64,000 nt of DNA from JAIXWP01 sp964428835 (GTDB taxonomy: Bacteria; Bacteroidota; Bacteroidia; Flavobacteriales_D; Sanyastnellaceae): contig CAYRZQ010000014.1 of assembly GCA_964428835.1 (NCBI GenBank), forward strand, positions 7,765-71,764, written 5' to 3'. Position numbers and translations under genes: made by a program. Below, one piece after another: positions 45,090 to 53,819 of this stretch; the first letter of the stretch is position 1; every line of letters starts with the position of its first letter. The notes under the pieces are model-generated. The model worked only from the letters and a program-made list of their open reading frames with translations, searched no databases and was not told the origin of the DNA.

Positions 45090-45113
45090 TATATTTGTAA
45101 CCGAACGTTCATT
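45090..45113 (+). promoter_or_regulatory. Promoter and probable TetR operator upstream of the tetR-like gene
   Basis: TATATTTG (45090-45097) is a good -7 box. The palindrome GAACGTTC (45103-45110, within CCGAACGTTCATT) lies at the predicted transcription start, where a TetR repressor would block initiation. Autoregulation is inferred. Confidence 0.5.
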
Positions 45114-45121
45114 CTGCTATT

Positions 45122-45688
45122 ATGAAAAAAACCATTTCTAGAAGAGAAAAAGTTCTTCGTACAGCCTTGCAACTTGTTGCTAATGGCGGGTTTCAAGGGG
45201 CACCAATCGCTGAGTTGGCAGCTAAGTCAAAGGTTGCTGTGGGCACAATCTATCATCACTTTTCCAACAAAGAAGAAATGATGGCGGCCTTGAGCTCGAT
45301 GACCAAAGAGAACATGTCGCAGGCAATGGAGGCGGCAATAAATTCAAAATCACTTGCTCCAAAAAATTTGGAGTCAATGTTCATCGAACTAAACCAATTC
45401 TTCGTGAAGAATCCTTTGGAATTTGCATTTATTGATCAATTCCAATCGTCTCCTTCGTACGATTCCAAACAAGCATCAACACTCTTTTCAAAACCAGTGA
45501 TGGACGTATTTCGTGAAGGCTCTAAGGCTGGAAAGTTGAAGAAAATGCCAATTGAAGTGCTTGCCGAGTACTTCTTCAATGCTGCATTAACTTCCGCTCG
45601 TATGCAGTTGGTAACGCAAAAAAAGAAAGTTTCAAAGAAAGAAATCGAAGCAATTGCGGAGATGACAATCACTGCTTTGAAAAAGTAG
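45122..45688 (+). CDS. TetR/AcrR-family transcriptional regulator
   Basis: 188 aa. N-terminal helix-turn-helix: VLRTALQLVANGGFQGAPIAELAAKSKVAVGTIYHHFSNKEEM, the standard TetR_N pattern. The C-terminal ligand-binding helices (~60-188) are not specific. A palindrome overlaps its promoter. The methyltransferase gene starts 24 bp downstream and may be co-regulated. Effector unknown. Confidence 0.93.
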   Translation: MKKTISRREKVLRTALQLVANGGFQGAPIAELAAKSKVAVGTIYHHFSNKEEMMAALSSMTKENMSQAMEAAINSKSLAPKNLESMFIELNQFFVKNPLEFAFIDQFQSSPSYDSKQASTLFSKPVMDVFREGSKAGKLKKMPIEVLAEYFFNAALTSARMQLVTQKKKVSKKEIEAIAEMTITALKK

Positions 45689-45711
45689 TAGTTTTTAATT
45701 TAGGTTTTTAG

Positions 45712-46743
45712 ATGATAACATTTCCCGTAGGGGCACAAGATATTGAGCATTTTGAAAATTGCCTTGTATGTCATAGCAATGATATCGAGCTCATAAGTGA
45801 TGTGAAAGTCAGCAATGGAGTTACTTATTTGGCGACCTCATTGTGCAGACAGTGTGGACATGTCTTTAGAAATATTCGACCAACTGAAGCGTGGTTCATG
45901 AAGGCTTTTGATATTCGTCATGCCGAACAACAAGCTGCTGGTATCAACCCAATCAACCCCGTAATCGAAGAAGATAGATTTAAAAGATATCATGCGATTG
46001 GCTCTTTTTTTACAAAGGAATATCCCAATGTAAAAAGGGCACTCGATGTTGGCTGTGGACCAGGATCGGGATTGAAGGCCTGGGAAGAAGTAGGTCTTAC
46101 TGCCAAAGGCATTGATGCAGACGAGTCGCGTGCTTCATACGCATTGAAGCTAGGTCTCGACGTATTCGTCGGACGCTGGCAGGACTTCCATACCGAAGAA
46201 CTTTTCGATGTAGTAACCTGTGTACATTCACTGGAGCACTTTTATGATCCAGAAGTTTTTCTAAAGGAAATCGCTCGCCTTGCAAAGCCTGACGGTCTTT
46301 TATATGTCGAAGTTCCAGATACTCTGGATCATGTTAAAGACTGGAATGATTCCCTCTATTTAGCACACAACAGTAATTTTAACGCCTATAGCTTGGCATT
46401 ACTTGCATGGTCAAACGGTTGGGAACCGGTGGCAAGAGTAAATCCTTATAAAGGAACAGGCTTGCATGAAGGACATCTAGCAATGATTTTCAGAAAAAGA
46501 ACTTCTTCTACCACTGAAGAAAATCAACTTCTGAACATCAGTCAGGTAATTGGATATGGTGAAAAAATTAAGAATCTCTACACTCAACAGATCGAGCAAC
46601 CTCTGCCACATCACTTCGCTATAAGTGCAATCAATGATCTTTCACTTTCATTTAAAAGCAATCTTGAAGTGAAAAGAACGGTAGATGACAACTACCAAGG
46701 CCGCCAGTTGAACTTTTCAGGAAATGAAATAGAGATATTCTAA
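45712..46743 (+). CDS. Class I SAM-dependent methyltransferase with N-terminal zinc-binding Cys
   Basis: 343 aa. Residues ~15-50 have two Cys pairs (CLVC at ~18-21 and CRQCGHVFR) like the zinc site of sugar C-methyltransferases. Residues ~105-210 are a Methyltransf_23 Rossmann domain: RALDVGCGPGSGLKAWEEVG (SAM loop), GIDADESRAS, DVVTCVHSLEHFYDPEVFLKEIARL and GLLYVEVPD. Substrate unknown; a glycan or a lipid precursor is possible. It ends at a terminator shared with groEL. Confidence 0.88.
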   Translation: MITFPVGAQDIEHFENCLVCHSNDIELISDVKVSNGVTYLATSLCRQCGHVFRNIRPTEAWFMKAFDIRHAEQQAAGINPINPVIEEDRFKRYHAIGSFFTKEYPNVKRALDVGCGPGSGLKAWEEVGLTAKGIDADESRASYALKLGLDVFVGRWQDFHTEELFDVVTCVHSLEHFYDPEVFLKEIARLAKPDGLLYVEVPDTLDHVKDWNDSLYLAHNSNFNAYSLALLAWSNGWEPVARVNPYKGTGLHEGHLAMIFRKRTSSTTEENQLLNISQVIGYGEKIKNLYTQQIEQPLPHHFAISAINDLSLSFKSNLEVKRTVDDNYQGRQLNFSGNEIEIF

Positions 46744-46760
46744 TTTTTATATAATAAAGT

Positions 46761-46790
46761 AAAAGGCCTTCTCAACGAGAAGGCCTTTTT
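46761..46790. terminator. Bidirectional terminator between the methyltransferase gene and groEL
   Basis: Perfect 13-bp stem AAAAGGCCTTCTC/GAGAAGGCCTTTT with loop AAC, flanked by A on the left and T on the right, so it can work for both converging genes. Confidence 0.9.
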
Positions 46791-46821
46791 ATTTTTAAAC
46801 CGAATGAATGTTCGTTGGGTA

Positions 46822-48453
46822 TTACATCATTCCGCCCATTCCGCCGCCTGGCATAGCCGGCATCGCAGGACCTTCTTCTTTGATATCTGAAATTACACAC
46901 TCAGTGGTGAGCAACATACCAGCTATCGATGCTGCATTTTCTAGAGCAACACGGCTCACTTTTGTTGGATCGATTACACCAGCAGCGTAGAGATTTTCGA
47001 AGCGCTCAAAGCGCGCGTTATAACCGAAGTCATCTTTTCCTTCACGCACTTTCTGCACTATTACAGCACCTTCGCCACCAGCGTTTGCCACGATTTGACG
47101 AAGAGGCTCCTCAATCGCACGACGGATAATTTGGATACCAGTATTCTCGTCTTCATTAGCACCAGCGAGCTTTTCTAAAGCCGCAGCAGCACGGATATAG
47201 GCAACGCCACCTCCTGGAACAATTCCTTCTTCAACAGCTGCACGGGTAGCGTGAAGGGCATCATCCACACGGTCTTTCTTCTCCTTCATTTCTACTTCAG
47301 TAGCGGCACCAACATAGAGTACTGCCACACCACCAGCCAATTTAGCAAGGCGCTCTTGGAGTTTTTCTCTATCGTAATCAGATGTGGTCTTTTCGATTTG
47401 AGATTTGATTTCAGCAATTCTTCCTTGAATGGCTTCTTTTTGACCTGCACCATTAACGATGGTAGTATTGTCCTTGTCAACAGTGATTTTCTCAGCGCGA
47501 CCTAGATCTTCAAGACCAGCATTTTCAAGTTTGAAACCAGTTTCCTCGCTGATCACATTACCACCTGTAAGAATTGCAATATCCTGAAGCATTGCTTTTC
47601 TGCGATCTCCAAAGCCTGGGGCTTTAACAGCTGCCACTTTGAGTGCACCACGGATTTTGTTTACTACAAGAGCTGCAAGAGCTTCGCCATCTACATCTTC
47701 AGCGATAATCAAAAGAGGACGACCTGCCTGAGCTGTCTTTTCGAGCACAGGCAACAATTCTTTCATGTTGCTGATTTTCTTATCATAAATCAAGATGAAC
47801 GCATTTTCGAGTTCAGCTTCTTGATTTTCTGCATTCGTCATGAAATATGGGCTGAGATAACCGCGATCGAATTGCATACCTTCTACGGTCTTTACTTCAG
47901 TCTCTGTACCTTTTGCTTCCTCGACAGTGATAACACCTTCGGTTCCCACCTTTTCCATTGCGAGTGCGATGAGGCTTCCGATGGCGTCGTCGTTGTTTGC
48001 TGAGATACTGGCCACTTGTTTGATTTTATCGTTGTCGCTCCCGACTGTTTTCGAAATCTTAGCCAATTCTGCAACCACAGCACCAACAGCTTTGTCGATC
48101 CCTCTTTTAAGATCCATTGGGTTTGCACCACTGGCTACGTTTTTCAAACCAGCAGATACGATTGCTTGTGCAAGAACGGTTGCTGTAGTAGTTCCATCAC
48201 CAGCGAGGTCTGCTGTTTTGGAAGCAACTTCTTTCACCATTTGAGCGCCCATGTTTTCGATGGCGTCTTTGAGTTCTATTTCTTTTGCTACCGAAACACC
48301 ATCTTTAGTGACCTGTGGAGCACCAAATTTTTTGTCGATAACTACATTTCTACCTTTAGGACCTAGGGTCACTTTTACGGCGTTTGCCAAAGCGTCAACA
48401 CCGGCCTTTAACTTTTCGCGTGCTACGGTGTCAAAGGTTATTTCTTTTGCCAT
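46822..48453 (-). CDS. groEL: Chaperonin GroEL (Hsp60)
   Basis: 543 aa ATP-driven folding chamber. Hallmarks: LGPKGRNVVIDKKFGAP, AGDGTTTATVLAQAI, AVEEGIVPGGGVAYIRAA and the Gly-Met tail GGGMGGMM. It lies 36 bp downstream of groES. Only one copy is in the window. Confidence 0.99.
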   Translation of the reverse strand: MAKEITFDTVAREKLKAGVDALANAVKVTLGPKGRNVVIDKKFGAPQVTKDGVSVAKEIELKDAIENMGAQMVKEVASKTADLAGDGTTTATVLAQAIVSAGLKNVASGANPMDLKRGIDKAVGAVVAELAKISKTVGSDNDKIKQVASISANNDDAIGSLIALAMEKVGTEGVITVEEAKGTETEVKTVEGMQFDRGYLSPYFMTNAENQEAELENAFILIYDKKISNMKELLPVLEKTAQAGRPLLIIAEDVDGEALAALVVNKIRGALKVAAVKAPGFGDRRKAMLQDIAILTGGNVISEETGFKLENAGLEDLGRAEKITVDKDNTTIVNGAGQKEAIQGRIAEIKSQIEKTTSDYDREKLQERLAKLAGGVAVLYVGAATEVEMKEKKDRVDDALHATRAAVEEGIVPGGGVAYIRAAAALEKLAGANEDENTGIQIIRRAIEEPLRQIVANAGGEGAVIVQKVREGKDDFGYNARFERFENLYAAGVIDPTKVSRVALENAASIAGMLLTTECVISDIKEEGPAMPAMPGGGMGGMM

Positions 48454-48489
48454 AATCGATTATTGATTTTTATGTTACGATTTACTTGA

Positions 48490-48765
48490 TTAAACAATAG
48501 CGAAAATATCTGATTCGCGCATGATGAGATATTCCTTGCCTTCAACAGTGATTTCTGTTCCAGCGTACTTTCCGTACAAAACAGTATCACCGACCTTTAC
48601 AGTCATTGGCTCATCCTTTTTGCCATTTCCAACAGCAACTACGGTTCCGCGCTGTGGCTTTTCTTTCGCGGTGTCCGGAATAATGATTCCACTTGCAGTG
48701 GTAGACTCTGCCGGAGCGGCTTCTACGATAACACGGTCTGCTAGAGGTTTAATTGAAACTGACAT
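48490..48765 (-). CDS. groES: Co-chaperonin GroES (Hsp10)
   Basis: 91 aa lid of the GroEL chamber. It has KPLADRVIVEAAPAESTTASG with the mobile loop GIIIPDTAKEKPQRGTVVAVG, and VLYGKYAGTEITVEGKEYLIMRESDI. First gene of groES-groEL. No CIRCE repeat (TTAGCACTC-N9-GAGTGCTAA) is present upstream, so HrcA control is not supported. Confidence 0.99.
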   Translation of the reverse strand: MSVSIKPLADRVIVEAAPAESTTASGIIIPDTAKEKPQRGTVVAVGNGKKDEPMTVKVGDTVLYGKYAGTEITVEGKEYLIMRESDIFAIV

Positions 48766-48876
48766 ACTTATTGTAATTTATGGTTAAACTATTTTTTTGG
48801 GTTGTGTCCGCGGATGTCACTTTTTGTGCCAACGCGGAAATACTTCTTTACTCTGCAAAAAATGGCAGTGAAGAGC

Positions 48877-48911
48877 AAAAAAAATGTCAGTGCGATTGAC
48901 ACACTGACATT
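48877..48911 (-). terminator. Rho-independent terminator after secG
   Basis: Perfect 10-bp stem AATGTCAGTG/CACTGACATT (48883-48892 and 48902-48911). On the minus strand it is followed by a run of eight T. It separates the miaB-secG block from groES-groEL. Confidence 0.88.
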
Positions 48912-48936
48912 CTATATTGGTGAAAAAAGTTATGTC

Positions 48937-49251
48937 TTATTGTGCAGGCTGCTCTTGTCCTTCAGCTCCAGCAGCTCCGCCGTCTGTCTGCTCAGTCGCT
49001 GGTACAGCTTCTTCTACAGGAGGTGTGTTTGGAGTGTAAAAAGCCGCCGATGCAAGACAAAGAACGAAAAGGGCAATCGCTAGGTACCATGTAGCCTTCT
49101 CAAGGAAATCTGCTGTTCTTTGAACACCGCCGATTTGTGTTGAGCCTTGAAAACCTATTGCAAGACCACCACCTTTTGGGTTCTGCAACAATACGATGCC
49201 TCCCAAAAGAAGGGAAACGATGATGATGAGTACAATGATAAACGTTGCCAT
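48937..49251 (-). CDS. secG: Preprotein translocase subunit SecG
   Basis: 104 aa. Two transmembrane helices (~3-22 and ~54-74) flank the conserved cytoplasmic loop VLLQNPKGGGLAIGFQGSTQIGGVQRTADFLEK. An acidic Ala/Pro/Gln-rich tail (~80-104) follows. Accessory subunit of the SecYEG channel. It is downstream of the repeat-containing TPR-like gene (8-bp gap). Confidence 0.96.
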   Translation of the reverse strand: MATFIIVLIIIVSLLLGGIVLLQNPKGGGLAIGFQGSTQIGGVQRTADFLEKATWYLAIALFVLCLASAAFYTPNTPPVEEAVPATEQTDGGAAGAEGQEQPAQ

Positions 49252-49259
49252 ATCAATAA

Positions 49260-50348
49260 TTACTTTTTAAGTTGGTTCAAATTTTTTAATTGGGCTGCAA
49301 AGTAAACGCTTTTTTCTGGATGAAGCACCATTAATTGACGATAAACCTTTCTGGCTTTGTCAATTTTTCCTTGTTGGGCGAATAATTTGGCCATTGTTTC
49401 GGTTACAAAGGTCATATCATCCTCCAAACTATCTTTTCCGAGATTATCCTTGGTTGGATAGTCAGTAGCCCTTCCGGGGGTAATCTTTGGCTGGAGTTGA
49501 ATGAATTTGTCGATGAGGTTCTGCTGGTGGGTACGTGGTCCTGTTACTTGCATTTTTTGCACCGTAACGCTTGGCCCGGTCACATCAGTTTTTTCCGCAG
49601 CGACCTTTGCAGGTGTATCAAGAGATTCCGTGTCTTCTTCGATGTGTTTTTCTGCATCTTTCTTAGGAGATACAGCAGTGGCTCCCTTTTGCTTTGCAGC
49701 CTTCCACATCATCCATTCTGCATATGTTTTCGGCTCCTCACTCTCACTCTCATTCTCACTTTCATTCTCCTCCTCATTCTCATTCTCATTCTCATCCTCC
49801 TCTTCCTCTTCCACCTCTAGTTCAATCGTGCTTTGAATGGCCTCGACGAGAATGTTCTGCGTCATGTCATCCAAGTCTTTTGCATGAATGGTTTCCAGAA
49901 CCTCCCCCTTGTCCCCTTGTTCCTGTATTCCTGGTTCCTCCACCCCTTGTTCCCCTGTTCCCAGTTCCCCTTGTTCCCTTTGTCCCCTTGTTCCCAGTTC
50001 CCCTTGTTCCCCTGTTCCCTGTTCCTGTATCCCTTGTTCCCTTGTTCCCAGTTCCCCTTGTTCCCCTGTTCTTTGTTCTCGTTCTTGTTCTCGTTCTCGT
50101 TCTTGTTCTCGTTCTCGTTCCCCCGTTATATACTGGTACAAAGCTTTTCTATCCAACGCATACACAGCCGCCTTTTGTAGTTGGTCTGCAAAGCGGTGGT
50201 CGTTATTTTCCTTATAGAGTTTTGCAAGTAAAATTTGTGCAGCTGTGAAATATGGATACATCTCACGCACATCCTCCAATTCCTGTATGGAAATGCCTTC
50301 CCTCAATTGGGGATTTGTAATCGCGCTATAGATGAGATTCCTATCCAT
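49260..50348 (-). CDS. Conserved hypothetical protein with low-complexity minisatellite insert and C-terminal TPR-like region
   Basis: 362 aa, no signal peptide. The N-terminal helical part (~1-75) reads ISIQELEDVREMYPYFTAAQILLAKLYKENND. Residues ~76-150 are encoded by tandem DNA repeats: hexamers giving ERERE/EQERE and 9-mers giving GEQGELGTREQG-type sequence. A second acidic run of Glu/Asn/Ser lies at ~175-205, then KTYAEWMMWKAAKQKG. The C-terminus (MAKLFAQQGKIDKARKVYRQLMVLHPEKS) is a single TPR-like hairpin. Similar proteins sit between lptE and secG in other Bacteroidota, but the function is unknown. The repeat insert is the odd part and is probably not required. Confidence 0.8.
   Translation of the reverse strand: MDRNLIYSAITNPQLREGISIQELEDVREMYPYFTAAQILLAKLYKENNDHRFADQLQKAAVYALDRKALYQYITGEREREQEREREQEREQRTGEQGELGTREQGIQEQGTGEQGELGTRGQREQGELGTGEQGVEEPGIQEQGDKGEVLETIHAKDLDDMTQNILVEAIQSTIELEVEEEEEDENENENEEENESENESESEEPKTYAEWMMWKAAKQKGATAVSPKKDAEKHIEEDTESLDTPAKVAAEKTDVTGPSVTVQKMQVTGPRTHQQNLIDKFIQLQPKITPGRATDYPTKDNLGKDSLEDDMTFVTETMAKLFAQQGKIDKARKVYRQLMVLHPEKSVYFAAQLKNLNQLKK
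49735..49820. repeat. CTCATT-type hexamer repeats coding a Glu/Asn/Ser run
   Basis: Minus-strand GAGAAT, GAGAGT and GAGGAG hexamers encode the alternating E-N/E-S stretch of the hypothetical protein. All units are multiples of three, so the frame is kept. Confidence 0.8.
49901..50121. repeat. Composite minisatellite inside a coding region
   Basis: Minus strand, 5' to 3': hexamers GAACGA/GAACAA (about 50072-50121), then 8- and 9-bp units such as GGGGAACAA, GGGGAACTG and GGGAACAAG (about 49901-50071). The order and orientation match the intergenic array at 25588-25668. The frame stays open throughout. Confidence 0.88.
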
Positions 50349-50351
50349 GAA

Positions 50352-50849
50352 TTACCAGTTACCTACACTTGCATTGTAAATTTCTTGGAGCAATTGGTCG
50401 TTGATGTCTCGCCACAATCTTTCTTCAACCGCCAACAAGTCGAGGTTCGCTTCGAAGTCTGCAAATTTCGAGAAGGTTTTGTCAAAACTCAAATCCGGCT
50501 CCAAGGTATTTGTATATTTTACTTTTATCGTGATATACAATCTATTTAATGAAGCCGTTTCGTTCCCTTGAATAGCTACGGGCGCTATGCGATAGTCGGT
50601 GATATAGCCCTCATACCTTAAGTCTCCATTTGTTTCAGCCAACTTCAAAGGGCTTTGACTTAACAAAAGATCTTTCAAACTTTCCGTGAGTCGCTGTGCA
50701 TAGATGGGACTGGCAAGTGCTGTTTGTGGTTTAAATAGATCTACAGAAAATGTTGAGGCACCACTAAATTGTCCGCCGGATAAGGAGTAACGAACAGTAC
50801 AAGCGACCATCATTACAAGCAAAAAGAGATATGCAACAAAGCGTTTCAT
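50352..50849 (-). CDS. lptE: LPS-assembly lipoprotein LptE
   Basis: 165 aa lipoprotein with a lipobox ending MMVACT (Cys at residue 16). It has the LptE-type fold start VRYSLSGGQFSGASTFSVDLFKPQTALASPIYAQRLTESLKDLLLSQSPLKL and ITDYRIAPVAIQ. LptE plugs LptD and helps deliver LPS to the outer surface. The gene starts 1 bp before the regulator gene's stop region and 3 bp ahead of the repeat-protein gene, in one operon. Confidence 0.88.
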   Translation of the reverse strand: MKRFVAYLFLLVMMVACTVRYSLSGGQFSGASTFSVDLFKPQTALASPIYAQRLTESLKDLLLSQSPLKLAETNGDLRYEGYITDYRIAPVAIQGNETASLNRLYITIKVKYTNTLEPDLSFDKTFSKFADFEANLDLLAVEERLWRDINDQLLQEIYNASVGNW

Positions 50850-52103
50850 CTATTTTGCAAGGTTATATTCTTTAATCTTTCTGTATAATGTACGCTCGGA
50901 TATGCCAAGCTCTTGTGCGGCATACTTCCTTTTGTTTTTATGCTTTTGTAGCGCCTTTTTAATTAGGTCTTTTTCGCTGTCGGTAAGGCTCAGCGATTCT
51001 TCTACTTCTTCATGCGAAGTGTGTTGCACACTTACTTCGGCAGATCTGGTTTGGGGCAGATGAATGACACTATTGGTTATTGGAGCGCTGTATTCTTGAT
51101 GACTATGTTCAATGGTAGTCTCTTCTTGAAATACACGGTCAAACAATGCCGCGTTTTCTTGGCTTGGAACAAAATTTCCGCCGCTTTGAATCATGCCAAG
51201 TACCAACTTTTTAAGGTCTTGGAGATCACTCTTCATGTCAAACAAAACCTTGTACAAAATCTCACGTTCAGTATAATCTTGCCCTCCATTTTTTCCTAGC
51301 ACCATCGGTTTACTGTTGAAACTTTCAGAGGGTAGATATTTGGTGAGCGACTGTGCAGTTATAGTGCGATCTTCTTCGAGAACGCTCATCTGCTCCGTAA
51401 TGTTTTTAAGCTGGCGCACATTCCCAGGCCAGTTATAAGACGTCATCACCTGAATAGCCTCAGCGGTGAGCTGTAGGGGAGGCATTTTATATTTCTCTGA
51501 AAAATCAGTAGTAAACTTCTTAAAGAGTAATTCAATATCACCACGACGCTCACGAAGCGCTGGCATGTTGATAGGAACTTGATTAAGTCGGTAGTATAAA
51601 TCTTCTCTAAACTTCCCCTGTTGTAAAGCACTGCTGAAATCCACGTTGGTTGCTGCCACAACACGCACATTTGTTTTTATCACTTTTGAAGATCCTACAC
51701 GGATGATTTCGCCAGTCTCCAAAACACGCAGCAACCTTACTTGAGTTCCAAGCGGAAGTTCTGCTACTTCATCTAAAAATATAGTACCGCCATTAGCTTC
51801 TTCGAAGTAACCTTTGCGGGCTTCATGAGCTCCAGTAAAACTGCCTTTCTCATGACCGAATAACTCGCTGTCTATAGTACCCTCGGGAATTGCACCGCAG
51901 TTTACAGCTATGTAAGGTCCATGTTTGCGTGCACTGAGCTGATGAATAATTTTGGGAATCACTTCCTTACCAACACCGCTTTCTCCGTTTATCAAAACTG
52001 AGATGTTTGTGGGAGCTACCTGCACCGCCACATCGAGAGCGCGATTGAGCAATGGAGAATTACCAATAATCTCAAAACGTTGTTTTACTGATTGAATGTC
52101 CAT
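50850..52103 (-). CDS. Sigma-54-dependent transcriptional activator without receiver domain
   Basis: 417 aa. AAA+ central domain from residue ~10: Walker A GESGVGKE at 40-47, sigma-54 contact loop GSFTGA at 87-92 (usual GAFTGA), Walker B GGTIFLDEVAELP and the arginine-finger region YYRLNQVPINMPALRERRGDIELL. The C-terminal Fis-type helix-turn-helix is ALQKHKNKRKYAAQELGISERTLYRKIKEYNL. It has no N-terminal receiver or sensor domain; the linker (~270-370) is low-complexity. It lies between miaB and lptE, a conserved order in the phylum. Targets unknown. Confidence 0.93.
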   Translation of the reverse strand: MDIQSVKQRFEIIGNSPLLNRALDVAVQVAPTNISVLINGESGVGKEVIPKIIHQLSARKHGPYIAVNCGAIPEGTIDSELFGHEKGSFTGAHEARKGYFEEANGGTIFLDEVAELPLGTQVRLLRVLETGEIIRVGSSKVIKTNVRVVAATNVDFSSALQQGKFREDLYYRLNQVPINMPALRERRGDIELLFKKFTTDFSEKYKMPPLQLTAEAIQVMTSYNWPGNVRQLKNITEQMSVLEEDRTITAQSLTKYLPSESFNSKPMVLGKNGGQDYTEREILYKVLFDMKSDLQDLKKLVLGMIQSGGNFVPSQENAALFDRVFQEETTIEHSHQEYSAPITNSVIHLPQTRSAEVSVQHTSHEEVEESLSLTDSEKDLIKKALQKHKNKRKYAAQELGISERTLYRKIKEYNLAK

Positions 52104-52172
52104 AGTGATTTGGGGCTACGAATATACTGACGAACTGTCAGTATTCGAGCCTAAAAACATGTTAAGGTAAAA

Positions 52173-53624
52173 TTAGTTTTGTCCGGCAATCACTCGAGGA
52201 TAGACTGCTGTGATTTCACCCAATAAAGTTACTGCCGTGCAATCACTTACCAGTACATCCACGTAGTCACCTGGCTTGGCGTCACCTTTAGGGAAAATGG
52301 CTACCACGTTCTGACTAATACGACCTTGATAGTGTTGATCCGACTTTTTAGAAGTGCCCTCGACCAATACCCGATGTACTTGACCTACATATGTCTTTGT
52401 TCTAATGGCACTGCATTCCATTTGCACGTCGATGATTTCTTTCAGCCTTCTTCCTTTAACTTCTTCAGGAACATCATCTTCGTACTTTCTTTCTGCAAGT
52501 GTTTTCGGGCGCTCGCTGTACTTAAACATGTAGGCGAGGTCATATTGTACCTCCTTCATCAAGGAAATCGTATCCTGATGCTGTTCTTCGGTTTCGCCGC
52601 AGAAGCCAGAGATAATATCGGTACTTATCGCTGCGTCTGGCAAGATTCGCTTAATTGCGTCTATACGTTGAAGATACCACTCACGGCTATAGCCTCGGTT
52701 CATACGTTTCAGAACTTCCGAATTTCCACTTTGAACTGGCAGGTGAATGTAATTACAAATGTTTTCATACTTCGCCATTACGTGAAGCACGTCATCCGTC
52801 ATATCTTTAGGATGACTGGTAGAGAATCGAACACGGAGATCTGGTGAAACAAGTGCAACCATTTCCATGAGTTGAGCAAAATTGACCGTAGGCTCGCCAG
52901 GATTTACGATTTCACCTTTATTGGTGATATTCCATTTGTAGCTGTCTACGTTTTGACCCAAAAGTGTCACTTCACGATAGCCCTGATTGAAAAGATCTTC
53001 AGCTTCTTTCACAATGCTTTTCGGGTCGCGGCTGCGCTCTCGTCCTCTTGTAAATGGAACAACGCAGAAGGAACACATATTGTCACAACCTCTCATGATT
53101 GATATAAAGGCTGTAATGCCATTGCTATTGAGGCGCACTGGGGTAATTTCAGCATATGTCTCTTCTCGACTGAGCAAAACATTTACTGCTTTTTGGCCAG
53201 TATCGACTTGGTCGATAAGGTTGGGTAAGTCGCGATAGGCATCTGGACCTACAACAAGATCTACAAGCTTTTCTTCCTCGAGAAGTTTCTCGCGCAGTCG
53301 CTCTGCCATGCAGCCTAAGACACCCACTACCATTTCTGGCTTTCGCTTTTTTATGGATCGGAAATAGTCGAGGCGACCACGCACACGCTGCTCTGCATTG
53401 TCGCGAATAGCGCAGGTATTCAGTAGAATCAAATCTGCTTCCTCGGGATCTCTGGTGGTCGAGAAACCAGCTTCTGAGAGAATTGAAGCTACAATTTCGC
53501 TGTCTGAAAAATTCATTTGACAGCCGTAGCTTTCTAATAATAATTTACGTCCTACCACTTGAGTAGGAGTGTCAATCATCAAGTATTCGCCTTGACGATT
53601 TTCATCGATTGTTTTTTCTTCCAC
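52173..53624 (-). CDS. miaB: tRNA-2-methylthio-N6-dimethylallyladenosine synthase MiaB
   Basis: Radical SAM methylthiotransferase acting on i6A37 of tRNAs that read U-starting codons. 483 aa. N-terminal cluster Cys in LESYGCQMNFSDSE, LLNTCAIRDNAE and GVLGCMAERL; radical-SAM cluster in MRGCDNMCSFCVVPFTRGRE; C-terminal TRAM domain (GQVHRVLVEGTSKKS... to the end). The first ~25 residues before the domain are variable, so the start could be slightly later. A TATATTTG box precedes it. Confidence 0.96.
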   Translation of the reverse strand: MEEKTIDENRQGEYLMIDTPTQVVGRKLLLESYGCQMNFSDSEIVASILSEAGFSTTRDPEEADLILLNTCAIRDNAEQRVRGRLDYFRSIKKRKPEMVVGVLGCMAERLREKLLEEEKLVDLVVGPDAYRDLPNLIDQVDTGQKAVNVLLSREETYAEITPVRLNSNGITAFISIMRGCDNMCSFCVVPFTRGRERSRDPKSIVKEAEDLFNQGYREVTLLGQNVDSYKWNITNKGEIVNPGEPTVNFAQLMEMVALVSPDLRVRFSTSHPKDMTDDVLHVMAKYENICNYIHLPVQSGNSEVLKRMNRGYSREWYLQRIDAIKRILPDAAISTDIISGFCGETEEQHQDTISLMKEVQYDLAYMFKYSERPKTLAERKYEDDVPEEVKGRRLKEIIDVQMECSAIRTKTYVGQVHRVLVEGTSKKSDQHYQGRISQNVVAIFPKGDAKPGDYVDVLVSDCTAVTLLGEITAVYPRVIAGQN

Positions 53625-53660
53625 AGTGTTTGGCTGTTTTGAAATTATTTATTTGGGGCG

Positions 53661-53668
53661 CAAATATA
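53661..53668 (-). promoter_or_regulatory. -7 box for miaB
   Basis: Minus-strand TATATTTG followed by CGCC, 36 bp before the start codon. Confidence 0.55.
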
Positions 53669-53756
53669 GCGTTTTCAATCCTTTTAAGGGTGATTTTGAA
53701 TATCGAATAGAATATGGATTGTTATGCAAATAGTTGTTCGGATACAAATCCGTCTA

Positions 53757-53787
53757 TTTTTGCCCCGACCATACATAATTATTTTTG
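53757..53787 (+). promoter_or_regulatory. Promoter of topA
   Basis: -33 box TTTTTG (53757-53762), a 17-bp spacer and -7 box TATTTTTG (53780-53787), 32 bp before the start codon; near-canonical for the phylum. Confidence 0.7.
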
Positions 53788-53819
53788 TCATTAAAGACAA
53801 CAGAAAACGAGCTTAAAGA

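Noticed and set aside
48766..48876. CIRCE heat-shock operator upstream of groES
   Set aside because: No TTAGCACTC-N9-GAGTGCTAA or close variant is present.
49497..50248. Several overlapping plus-strand Pro/Leu/Ser-rich frames up to 184 aa
   Set aside because: They are the reverse reading of the minisatellite inside the minus-strand gene; repeats of length divisible by three keep all frames open.
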